From NCBI GenBank assembly GCA_938040985.1, contig CALHZD010000038.1, forward strand, positions 1 to 13,701: a DNA stretch of 13,701 nt, read 5' to 3'. Source of the stretch: an uncultured Propionivibrio sp. (lineage in GTDB: Bacteria > Pseudomonadota > Gammaproteobacteria > Burkholderiales > Rhodocyclaceae). Shown here in pieces: positions 6,910 through 12,424 of this stretch. The notes beneath the pieces are model-generated. The model was given only the letters and a program-made list of their open reading frames with translations. It was not told where the DNA came from and searched no databases. Numbering within the stretch: position 1 is the stretch's first letter; every line of letters begins with the position of its first letter. A program made the translations under genes and the position numbers.

Positions 6910-7101
6910 CTGATTTCTGGCACTATATCGCCAAGAGGCGCCGTTTTTTACACGTATTTAGTATGCCCTGTGCGGGACGATCCCGCAGTCATTGCGCCAA
7001 AGTCGCCACCGCATGCCTCGGCATATACCGACCAACTGTATAGTTATGTTGGCAGATGGCACCAATCAGAAATTATGTCGATCCGACAAACGGTTTTTTA
7101 A
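6910..7101 (+). CDS. Possible 63-codon small protein with CTG start (speculative)
   Basis: AAGGAGGT, a perfect Shine-Dalgarno, ends 7 nt before a CTG that opens a 63-codon frame ending at TAA 7099-7101. The translation (ISGTISPRGAVFYTYLVCPV at the start) resembles nothing I recognise and has no clear signal or membrane segment. CTG is a rare start codon. The ribosome binding site could instead be a relic of a decayed gene, so this is a candidate only. Confidence 0.15.
   Translation: MISGTISPRGAVFYTYLVCPVRDDPAVIAPKSPPHASAYTDQLYSYVGRWHQSEIMSIRQTVF
6971..6987. repeat. 7-bp perfect hairpin
   Basis: TGCGGGA and TCCCGCA are separated by CGA. The hairpin lies within the speculative small frame and no T-run follows. 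Role unknown. Confidence 0.5.
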
Positions 7102-7226
7102 GCGCAATTTTGCGGAATTTCTTGCCCCTCCAAGCAATGCAGCGCGCGTCCCTCACGGCAAATGTCATGCAATAAGCAGCGAAGCGATCGTTGACGCCTC
7201 GAACTTCGCATAGCAGGGCCAGAGGC

Positions 7227-7520
7227 CTAGCGGAAACGTTCCCGCGCCGAGTCCAAGGTTTGTGCAAGAATTTCCCACGCCGTATCCACGCTGGATTGCA
7301 GGATTTTCGCCTCATCGCCATTTTCATGGCAGGCCTGGAACTTTTCCAGGGCGCGCTGCAATGCATTACAGCGATGCCGCAATGTATTGATATGGTGTGT
7401 GTATTCAGCGTAGGCGGCGGCATCAATCCGGTCTTCCCGAGTAATCAACCGTTCGATTTCAAGATTCGCCTCATTGAGCCGGGCGTGCATCCCCCGCATG
7501 AACGCTTCCTTCGTAACCAT
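7227..7520 (-). CDS. Small coiled-coil protein (stress-response-like hypothetical)
   Basis: The 97-residue product starts MVTKEAFMRGMHARLNEANL and is almost entirely helical. It contains one long charged coiled coil (about 5-65) and a C-terminal VDTAWEILAQTLDSARERFR (78-97). This architecture, including the Trp-containing C-terminal helix ending in an aromatic residue, resembles a family of about 90-100 aa coiled-coil proteins sometimes annotated as sll1863-type stress-response proteins. Molecular function is unknown. A strong AAGGAG (7526-7531, minus strand) 5 nt before the ATG supports this start. It is transcribed divergently from rpoH, and a possible promoter is noted at 7624-7652. It has no signal peptide or membrane segment, so it is predicted to be cytoplasmic. 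Confidence 0.75.
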   Translation of the reverse strand: MVTKEAFMRGMHARLNEANLEIERLITREDRIDAAAYAEYTHHINTLRHRCNALQRALEKFQACHENGDEAKILQSSVDTAWEILAQTLDSARERFR

Positions 7521-7623
7521 GTCGTCTCCTTGCTCGCCTCTTCCACTTTTACCTGCTTTCTTTATAGCTCATGACAAAGCAGGAATGTTGAAGTGTGCCG
7601 GTAAGAAAGATTCGCACCCGTCA

Positions 7624-7652
7624 AAAATATCTTTTAATCAGTTGATTTACAA
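7624..7652 (-). promoter_or_regulatory. Possible sigma-70 promoter for the coiled-coil gene
   Basis: Read on the minus strand, TTGTAA (7647-7652) and TATTTT (7624-7629) are separated by exactly 17 nt. Each matches the consensus at four of six positions. It lies about 100 nt upstream of the start codon. Confidence 0.3.
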
Positions 7653-7745
7653 TGGAAAATTGCAAACTTCCCCTTAGGGTTTTCCTATGCTTTCGTGGAT
7701 CTCTGGCGCCTGATTACATACTGCTACACGGAACTTTCATTCGGT

Positions 7746-7772
7746 TTAGCACTCTCATGCGCAGAGTGCTAA
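7746..7772. promoter_or_regulatory. CIRCE operator (HrcA binding site)
   Basis: TTAGCACTC (7746-7754), a 9-base spacer and GAGTGCTAA (7764-7772) match the CIRCE consensus TTAGCACTC-N9-GAGTGCTAA at every arm base. CIRCE is the operator of the heat-shock repressor HrcA, usually found before groESL or dnaK operons. Here it lies 99 nt before the rpoH start codon and is expected to repress rpoH until heat shock inactivates HrcA. The hrcA gene is not in this window. Confidence 0.95.
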
Positions 7773-7871
7773 ACTTCATTGCGTTCTAAATGAATGTGCC
7801 AGCATCTAAATATGCGCGACGCATTGCTTATAAAACGGTAATCATTGTTTTTCAAGGAGATAAAAAACTTT

Positions 7872-8723
7872 ATGACACAAACTCTGGCGCTTCCGGTGAT
7901 CGCTTCGACAGGCAGCATCGACGCCTACATTCAGTCGACCAAACAGTTCCCGATTCTGACGGAAGAGGAAGAATTCAGCCTGGCAACGCGCTTTCATGAG
8001 GAAAACGACCTGGAAGCAGCGCGTCAACTGGTGCTTTCTCATCTGCGGCTGGTAGTTTCGATCGCACGGGGCTATTTGGGCTACGGCTTGCCGCACGCCG
8101 ACCTGATTCAGGAAGGTAATATCGGCCTCATGAAGGCGGTCAAGCGTTTTGACCCGCGGCAGGGCGTACGGCTGGTATCGTTTGCCATTCACTGGATCAA
8201 GGCCGAGATTCACGAGTATGTGCTGCGTAACTGGCGTCTGGTCAAGGTTGCCACGACTAAGGCGCAGCGCAAGCTGTTTTTCAACCTGCGCAGTCTCAAA
8301 TCGGGCAGCGAAGCCCTAAGTCCGGCGCAGATTGCCGACATTTCGCAACAACTGAACGTCAAACCGGAAGAAGTCGCTGAAATGGAAACGCGGCTGAGCG
8401 GCCGCGATTTGGCCCTTGATGCCGGCAATGACGAAGACGACGCCGTCGCCCCCATCGCTTATCTTGAAGACAGCCGTCACGAACCCATGCGCGTACTCGA
8501 GCGCCAGGCGGCAGATCACTTGCAGGGCGAAGGCCTGCAAGCGGCCCTGGGCATCCTTGATGAACGTAGCCGGCGGATTGTCGAGGCGCGCTGGCTGGCG
8601 GACGACACCGCAACCCTCCATGAACTGGCCGCTGAATTTGGCGTGTCGGCAGAGCGTATTCGCCAGATCGAAAGCAAAGCCATGCAGAAAATGCGTGAGC
8701 ACCTCATGCCGCTGGCGGCCTAA
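7872..8723 (+). CDS. rpoH: RNA polymerase heat-shock sigma factor RpoH (sigma-32)
   Basis: This 283-residue protein has the sigma-70 family layout of RpoH. Region 2 is at about 50-120 (HLRLVVSIARGY, DLIQEGNIGLMKAVKRFDP, SFAIHWIKAEIHEYVL). The RpoH box QRKLFFNLR (132-140) distinguishes it from RpoD and RpoS. Region 3 follows, and region 4.2 contains a helix-turn-helix (about 246-275, TLHELAAEFGVSAERIRQIE). It directs RNA polymerase to heat-shock promoters. The ATG at 7872 gives the normal N-terminus; an in-frame TTG at 7845 is unlikely because the Shine-Dalgarno would lie inside it. The CIRCE operator upstream implies transcriptional control by HrcA. Translational thermosensing, known for E. 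coli rpoH, cannot be judged by eye. A terminator follows at 8811-8843. Confidence 0.96.
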   Translation: MTQTLALPVIASTGSIDAYIQSTKQFPILTEEEEFSLATRFHEENDLEAARQLVLSHLRLVVSIARGYLGYGLPHADLIQEGNIGLMKAVKRFDPRQGVRLVSFAIHWIKAEIHEYVLRNWRLVKVATTKAQRKLFFNLRSLKSGSEALSPAQIADISQQLNVKPEEVAEMETRLSGRDLALDAGNDEDDAVAPIAYLEDSRHEPMRVLERQAADHLQGEGLQAALGILDERSRRIVEARWLADDTATLHELAAEFGVSAERIRQIESKAMQKMREHLMPLAA

Positions 8724-8810
8724 CATCAATCACCTTATTCTCCACCCATCTCCCCGCTGGTTTTCCGTGCATGGCATAGCCGGCATTTCACTTAGACGCC
8801 TATTTGACTA

Positions 8811-8843
8811 CGCCGGATGACTGCCTCCGGCGAGTTATTTTTT
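8811..8843 (+). terminator. Rho-independent terminator downstream of rpoH
   Basis: CGCCGGA (8811-8817) pairs with TCCGGCG (8826-8832) around an 8-base loop, and AGTTATTTTTT follows. It lies about 90 nt after the rpoH stop. Confidence 0.7.
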
Positions 8844-9281
8844 GCCTTCTCCGGCGGCGCAAGAACACACTCCAGTTCGCCACGGTTCTTTACATCCCTG
8901 GCGTACAGATCGTCCAATCACCTGCGCCGGTATCGGTCCGCATCGCCGGCGCATCCGGCCCGGATAACGCCAACGAATACAGCCCATCTATCGTTCTTGC
9001 AGCGGGCAAGCAGGCTTGCCAGCATCTGCGGATCATTGCCCCGACGTATCCCAAAGATGCGCGGCGATTCTGGGGCCAACGCATCGGGCAATCTCCACCA
9101 TTCGCCCGATTCGCCCGTTCCGCCGGCACAGCCGGAACCAATACGCGCCAGCGGCACACTCGTAGCTTTCTCGCGGTAAGATTTCGGCAAAATTCCATCT
9201 CGCCTGTTGGCGCGCGCATGACCGTGTCTAAAAATGCGCGACGGCCTACCAACAAAGACTCTACTTGATTCGTGTCTGTCA

Positions 9282-9297
9282 GTATAATGTTCTATAC
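9282..9297 (+). promoter_or_regulatory. TATAAT within a GTATA-N6-TATAC inverted repeat
   Basis: A perfect -10 hexamer (9283-9288, plus strand) overlaps the left arm of a short dyad, suggesting a promoter with an overlapping operator. No good -35 is visible. It points toward gdhA but is about 440 nt from its start. Confidence 0.35.
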
Positions 9298-9411
9298 AAA
9301 CACCATCTAATTCAGGCATAATCCGTCGCCATTGTGGCATAGCGCCATTTAACTTCAGACCATGCAGAATCCCGACGCAGACACGGTAGGAATCGACACC
9401 GCAGAGCACTT

Positions 9412-9440
9412 TGGCGCGAACCCGTTCCAGGTTCGCGCCA
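9412..9440. repeat. Perfect 11-bp inverted repeat upstream of gdhA
   Basis: TGGCGCGAACC (9412-9422) and GGTTCGCGCCA (9430-9440) are perfect complements around 7 bases. No T-run follows, so it does not look like an intrinsic terminator. It could be an operator, a structured RNA stem or a relic. Confidence 0.75.
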
Positions 9441-9730
9441 TCAGCCTCTTACCCACACGTTCCCCGTTCTCCCCATTCTTCTTGCCGCTTTTTCTCCAGC
9501 GCCGATCACACCGGATTCTGCCCGCACCGGCTGCAATCGCCGTCTGCCTGCCCGGCGCATGGATCGAATGCATTCTGCCCGTCCCGCCGCCGCAGGATGC
9601 GTAGCGAACGAAATCCCTGAGACTGCCGAGCTTCATGCTTCATGGTCATCGTGCGTCGACACGCGCTGATTTTGTCGGCAGACCTCGCAACCCATCAATT
9701 TTTTACAACCTCAGCAATAGGAGCATTGAA

Positions 9731-11068
9731 ATGAGTGGCTTTGACGCTTTATTCCAGAAAATCAAGCAGCGCGACCCGGATCAGAAGGTGTTTCACCAAG
9801 CGGTCGAAGAAGTCTTCGGCAGCCTCGCCCCGTTCATCGCCAAAAATCCCAAGTACACCAAAGATAAATTGTTGGAGCGCCTCGTCGAACCGGAGCGCGT
9901 CATTTTCTTTCGCGTCGCCTGGACGGATGATCAGGGAGAAGTACAAGTCAATCGCGGCTACCGCGTCCAGATGAACTCCGCCATCGGACCGTACAAAGGC
10001 GGCCTGCGCTTCCACCCGACCGTGACCCTTGACGTGCTGAAATTCCTGGCTTTCGAGCAGACGTTCAAGAATGCGCTGACCACCCTGCCGATGGGCGGCG
10101 GCAAGGGCGGTTCCGACTTCGACCCCAAAGGGAAAAGCGACGCCGAAGTGATGCGCTTCTGCCAGGCGTTCATGACCGAGCTGTACCGCCATATCGGCGC
10201 TGATCTTGATGTACCGGCCGGCGACATTGGCGTCGGCGGCCGCGAAATCGGCTATCTGTACGGCCAGTACAAGCGCATCGCCAATGAATTCACCTCCGTG
10301 CTCACCGGCAAGGGGCTGACCTACGGCGGCAGCCTGATTCGCCCGCAGGCAACGGGCTATGGCGTGGTTTACTTTGCCGAAAGCATGCTCAAGACCCGCA
10401 ATGACGCCTTCGCCGGCAAGAAAGTGCTCATCTCCGGTTCCGGCAACGTCGCGCAGTACGCGGCGGAAAAAGCACTTCAGAAAGGCGCCAAGGTGCTGAC
10501 CGTTTCCGATTCCAACGGCTACGTTCTCTTTGGCGATCAGGGCATGAGCGAAGCGCAGTTCGACGCGCTGCTGAAGCTGAAGAACGAACGCCGCGAACGC
10601 CTCTCCGTCTATGCCAAAGAGCAAGGCATCCAATACTTCGACGGGAAAAAGCCCTGGGGCGTCCCCTGCGACATCGCCCTGCCGTGCGCAACGCAGAACG
10701 AACTCGACGAACAGGACGCCAAAACCCTGCTCGCCAACGGCTGCACCTGCGTGGCGGAAGGCGCGAACATGCCCTCGACGCTGGGCGCCGTTCATGCCTT
10801 CATCAACGCCAAGATTCTGTATGCGCCGGGCAAGGCCAGCAACGCCGGCGGCGTCGCCACCTCCGGCCTGGAAATGAGCCAGAACGCCATGCGCCTGTCC
10901 TGGACGAGCGAGGAAGTCGACAAGCGCCTGTTCGAGATCATGGGCAACATTCACGAGAACTGTGTGAGCAACGGCGCCGAAAACGGCTACATCAACTACG
11001 TCAATGGCGCCAACATCACCGGCTTTAAGAAAGTCGCCGACGCCATGCTGGCGCAAGGCGTAGTCTGA
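9731..11068 (+). CDS. gdhA: NADP-specific glutamate dehydrogenase
   Basis: The 445-residue product matches hexameric NADP-type GdhA along its full length. It assimilates ammonium by reductive amination of 2-oxoglutarate to glutamate in the cytoplasm. Seen are RVQMNSAIGPYKGGLRFHP (substrate domain), PMGGGKGGSDFDPKG with the catalytic-region lysine K125, DVPAGDIGVGGREIGYLYGQYKR, and a Rossmann segment with GSGNVAQYA (236-244) ending in SDSNG, a motif typical of NADP-type enzymes. The C-terminal GGVATSGLEMSQNA is also conserved. The ATG at 9731 is preceded by TAGGAG (9718-9723) at 7-nt spacing and gives the usual N-terminus. It appears monocistronic, with a terminator 25 nt after the stop and a long gene-free upstream region. 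Confidence 0.96.
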   Translation: MSGFDALFQKIKQRDPDQKVFHQAVEEVFGSLAPFIAKNPKYTKDKLLERLVEPERVIFFRVAWTDDQGEVQVNRGYRVQMNSAIGPYKGGLRFHPTVTLDVLKFLAFEQTFKNALTTLPMGGGKGGSDFDPKGKSDAEVMRFCQAFMTELYRHIGADLDVPAGDIGVGGREIGYLYGQYKRIANEFTSVLTGKGLTYGGSLIRPQATGYGVVYFAESMLKTRNDAFAGKKVLISGSGNVAQYAAEKALQKGAKVLTVSDSNGYVLFGDQGMSEAQFDALLKLKNERRERLSVYAKEQGIQYFDGKKPWGVPCDIALPCATQNELDEQDAKTLLANGCTCVAEGANMPSTLGAVHAFINAKILYAPGKASNAGGVATSGLEMSQNAMRLSWTSEEVDKRLFEIMGNIHENCVSNGAENGYINYVNGANITGFKKVADAMLAQGVV

Positions 11069-11093
11069 CCCGCCGTTCAAGCATCCAGAGCCA

Positions 11094-11123
11094 ACGCCCC
11101 GCGCCATGCGCCGGGGCGTTTTT
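11094..11123 (+). terminator. Rho-independent terminator of gdhA
   Basis: ACGCCCC-GCGC (11094-11104) pairs with GCGC-C-GGGGCGT (11108-11119) with one bulged C and a CAT loop, followed by TTTTT. It starts 25 nt after the gdhA stop. It is the first hairpin of the tandem-duplicated unit. Confidence 0.9.
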
Positions 11124-11300
11124 AAATGGCGGTTTAACCTGGCGAGGCAACCGCTATTTCTCCGGTTTATGTTTTTTGACGCCCTGAGCCCCGCGTATTT
11201 AAAGGGCTTCAGGGCATTTTATGTTTTCTTCCTCATTTTTACAGGATTTCGGGCAGGAAATTTAGCTGCTCCAATAGCGGCCCGGTTTTGCCAAAAGCCA

Positions 11301-11330
11301 ACGCCCCGCGCCATGCGCCGGGGCGTTTTT
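11301..11330 (+). terminator. Second copy of the gdhA terminator
   Basis: The same hairpin as at 11094 is repeated 207 bp downstream with an identical stem and a T5 run. It would act as a backup terminator for gdhA. Confidence 0.8.
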
Positions 11331-11502
11331 ACATGGCGGTTTAACCTGGCGAGGCAACTGCTATTTCTCCGGTTTATGTTTTTTGATGCCCTGAGCCCCG
11401 CGTATTTAAAGGGCTTCAGGGAATTTTATGTTTTCTGGCCTGTTCTTTCGGATTTCACGGGGAACTCGGCAAGCTTAAATGGCGGCGCGACTTTGCCAAA
11501 AG

Positions 11503-11572
11503 ACAAGGCGGCAAGCCGCAGGCAGTACACTCAGTACGGTAAGGCGAAGCCAACGCCGTATTTTTAACGGTA
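11503..11572. repeat. Intergenic repeat resembling a Neisseria genome repeat
   Basis: After copy 2 comes ACAAGGCGGCAAGCCGCAGG, then CAGTACACTCAGTACGG, then AAGGCGAAGCCAACGCCGTA. From memory this closely parallels a repeat common in intergenic regions of Neisseria genomes, where ACAAGGCG, AGCCGCAG, CAGTAC, AGTACGG and AAGGCGAGGCAACGCCGTA occur in the same order. Hairpins are GCGGC-AA-GCCGC (11508-11519) and TACGG/CCGTA with inner GGC/GCC (11535-11560), followed by TTTTTA. The family assignment rests on recall and is unverified. Confidence 0.5.
11535..11566 (+). terminator. Third hairpin with T-run upstream of the folate gene 3' end
   Basis: TACGG (11535-11539) pairs with CCGTA (11556-11560) enclosing GGC-GAA-GCC, followed by TTTTTA. 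It lies 12 bp from the stop of the minus-strand folate gene. Confidence 0.45.
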
Positions 11573-11577
11573 AGCCG

Positions 11578-12234
11578 CTATTTCAGAGGGGGCGGCCAAT
11601 GCACGCCCGCTTCCGTAACCACGGCGTTGAGCGGTACGTCGTGCGCCTGCGGGTAGGTCGTCTCAACGCGCGCCTGCGCGTAGCCCACGCCGATCGCCAG
11701 CGGCCGCGGCTGGCCAGGAATTTGCGCCAGCGCCGCCAGCGTGCGGTCAAAGAAACCGCCGCCGTAGCCGATCCGGTAGCCTTGCGCATCAAAGGCATTG
11801 ACCGGAATCAGCAGCGCTTCCGGCACGGCGGATTCGCCGGAAACCGGCGTAGGAATGCCGTGGCGATCCGTGATCATGGCGCTTTGCGGCGTCCAGGCGC
11901 GGAAAACGAGCGGACGCGCGGGCGCCTCGACAACGGGCAGCAAGGCCATGAATCCGGGCGCGCCCGCGACCAGCCAGGCGGTCATCAACGGGCGCAGATC
12001 CGGCTCGTTGCGAATCGGCCAGCAAAAGGCTACGCGCTGTGCGGCCAGGCGCGGGAAAGCCTCCCGCACGTGGCGGCGAATGGCTTCGGAATACTGTGCA
12101 CACTGCGCCTGCGATAAGGCCTCGCGCGCAGCCAGCGCCTGCAAACGGAGCTGCCGCCGCTGATCTTTTATCCTTGCCTCGGAGGCGCCGGAATCGATTC
12201 CGGACGTCCCCTTCGGCGTGAAGCGCTTATCCAT
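11578..12234 (-). CDS. 5-formyltetrahydrofolate cyclo-ligase
   Basis: The 218-residue protein belongs to the 5-FTHF cyclo-ligase family (MTHFS, YgfA/FAU). It converts 5-formyl-THF to 5,10-methenyl-THF with ATP in the cytoplasm, salvaging the inhibitory storage folate. The N-terminal helix RRQLRLQALAAREAL (26-40) is the usual start of the domain, and the strand RVAFCWPIRNEPDLRPL (67-83) follows. The diagnostic motif NAFDAQGYRIGYGGGFFDR is at 146-164, with the glycine-rich phosphate loop. The first ~22 residues precede the family's normal start and no Shine-Dalgarno is clear, so the true start may differ; no downstream ATG fits better. It converges with gdhA and diverges from the lytic transglycosylase, with 190 bp between starts. 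Confidence 0.93.
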   Translation of the reverse strand: MDKRFTPKGTSGIDSGASEARIKDQRRQLRLQALAAREALSQAQCAQYSEAIRRHVREAFPRLAAQRVAFCWPIRNEPDLRPLMTAWLVAGAPGFMALLPVVEAPARPLVFRAWTPQSAMITDRHGIPTPVSGESAVPEALLIPVNAFDAQGYRIGYGGGFFDRTLAALAQIPGQPRPLAIGVGYAQARVETTYPQAHDVPLNAVVTEAGVHWPPPLK

Positions 12235-12424
12235 GTGGTATGCTCGAAACGCTGTGTTATCCGAAAACAGAAACGTATCGCAGGCGCCGTCTGCCGGCCC
12301 GGATCCCGTTCTCTGCGTAATGCGGCTGTTTCATCGCCTTGCCGTTTTTCCTGATGCCCGCCGAAGCCATTTAAACTTCACCCTCTGTTTGCCTTGCCTG
12401 ATGCACCTGCCCGTCCAGCCTACC

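Larger units (their letters stand above)
6721..7226. other. 506-bp region without a supported gene
   Basis: It lies between the exporter and the small coiled-coil gene, which converge on it. A GCCAA/TTGGC inverted repeat (6725-6729 and 6741-6745) surrounds a T-run and could be a poor terminator for the exporter. A perfect Shine-Dalgarno precedes a CTG-initiated frame (see 6910-7101). A TGCGGGA-CGA-TCCCGCA hairpin lies at 6971-6987, without a following T-run. Other short open frames are unrecognisable. Confidence 0.55.
7521..7871. other. Divergent regulatory region between the coiled-coil gene and rpoH
   Basis: These 351 bp contain no gene. The A/T-rich middle carries a candidate minus-strand promoter, and the rpoH-proximal part carries a perfect CIRCE operator (7746-7772). 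About 100 nt of possible rpoH leader follows, with a small ATGCG-CGA-CGCAT hairpin at 7812-7824. The rpoH Shine-Dalgarno is AAGGAGA, ending at 7860 with rather long spacing to the ATG at 7872. Confidence 0.7.
8724..9730. other. About 1 kb without a convincing gene, between rpoH and gdhA
   Basis: After the rpoH terminator, no frame gives a recognisable protein. The best candidate is a minus-strand frame from an ATG at 9319 to a stop at 8918 (133 aa). Its central part has codon use similar to the genome, but it has no ribosome binding site and no family match. Other content: a TATAAT within a GTATA-N6-TATAC repeat (9282-9297), a perfect 11-bp inverted repeat (9412-9440), and a pyrimidine-rich stretch at about 9450-9500. 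It may hold a decayed gene or a long gdhA leader. Confidence 0.5.
11090..11502. repeat. Tandem duplication (~207 bp + ~205 bp) of a three-hairpin intergenic unit
   Basis: Copy 1 (11090-11296) and copy 2 (11297-11502) are nearly identical over their first ~140 bp, then diverge, and share TTGCCAAAAG at the end. Each holds three hairpins: the gdhA-type terminator; GCGGTT...AACCGC (11129-11154; copy 2 11336-11361 with one change that leaves a G-U pair); and GCCCTGA-GCCC/GGGC-TTCAGGGC (11181-11215; copy 2 11388-11420, arm slightly shortened). About four substitutions separate the conserved halves. It lies between convergent gdhA and the folate gene. Confidence 0.85.

Noticed and set aside
6992..7213. 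73-codon plus-strand frame
   Set aside because: No ribosome binding site, no recognisable similarity, and it overlaps other equally unsupported frames on both strands.
11106..11567. 153-codon plus-strand frame with an internal 37-residue repeat starting MRRGVF
   Set aside because: It starts inside the gdhA terminator and repeats only because the DNA unit (207 bp) is a multiple of three. Of the differences between copies in the conserved part, most change the amino acid, and it has no ribosome binding site. It is best explained as non-coding repeat DNA.
12286..12293. GCCGTCTG, the core of the Neisseria DNA uptake sequence
   Set aside because: The full 10-mer is not present (the next bases are CC, not AA), and a single 8-mer is expected by chance. 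No repeated uptake-like 10-12-mer was noticed elsewhere.
12235..12424. 6S RNA upstream of the folate cyclo-ligase gene, as in E. coli
   Set aside because: The 190-bp divergent gap shows no long closing stem or central bubble that I can recognise, and no 6S-like conserved blocks.
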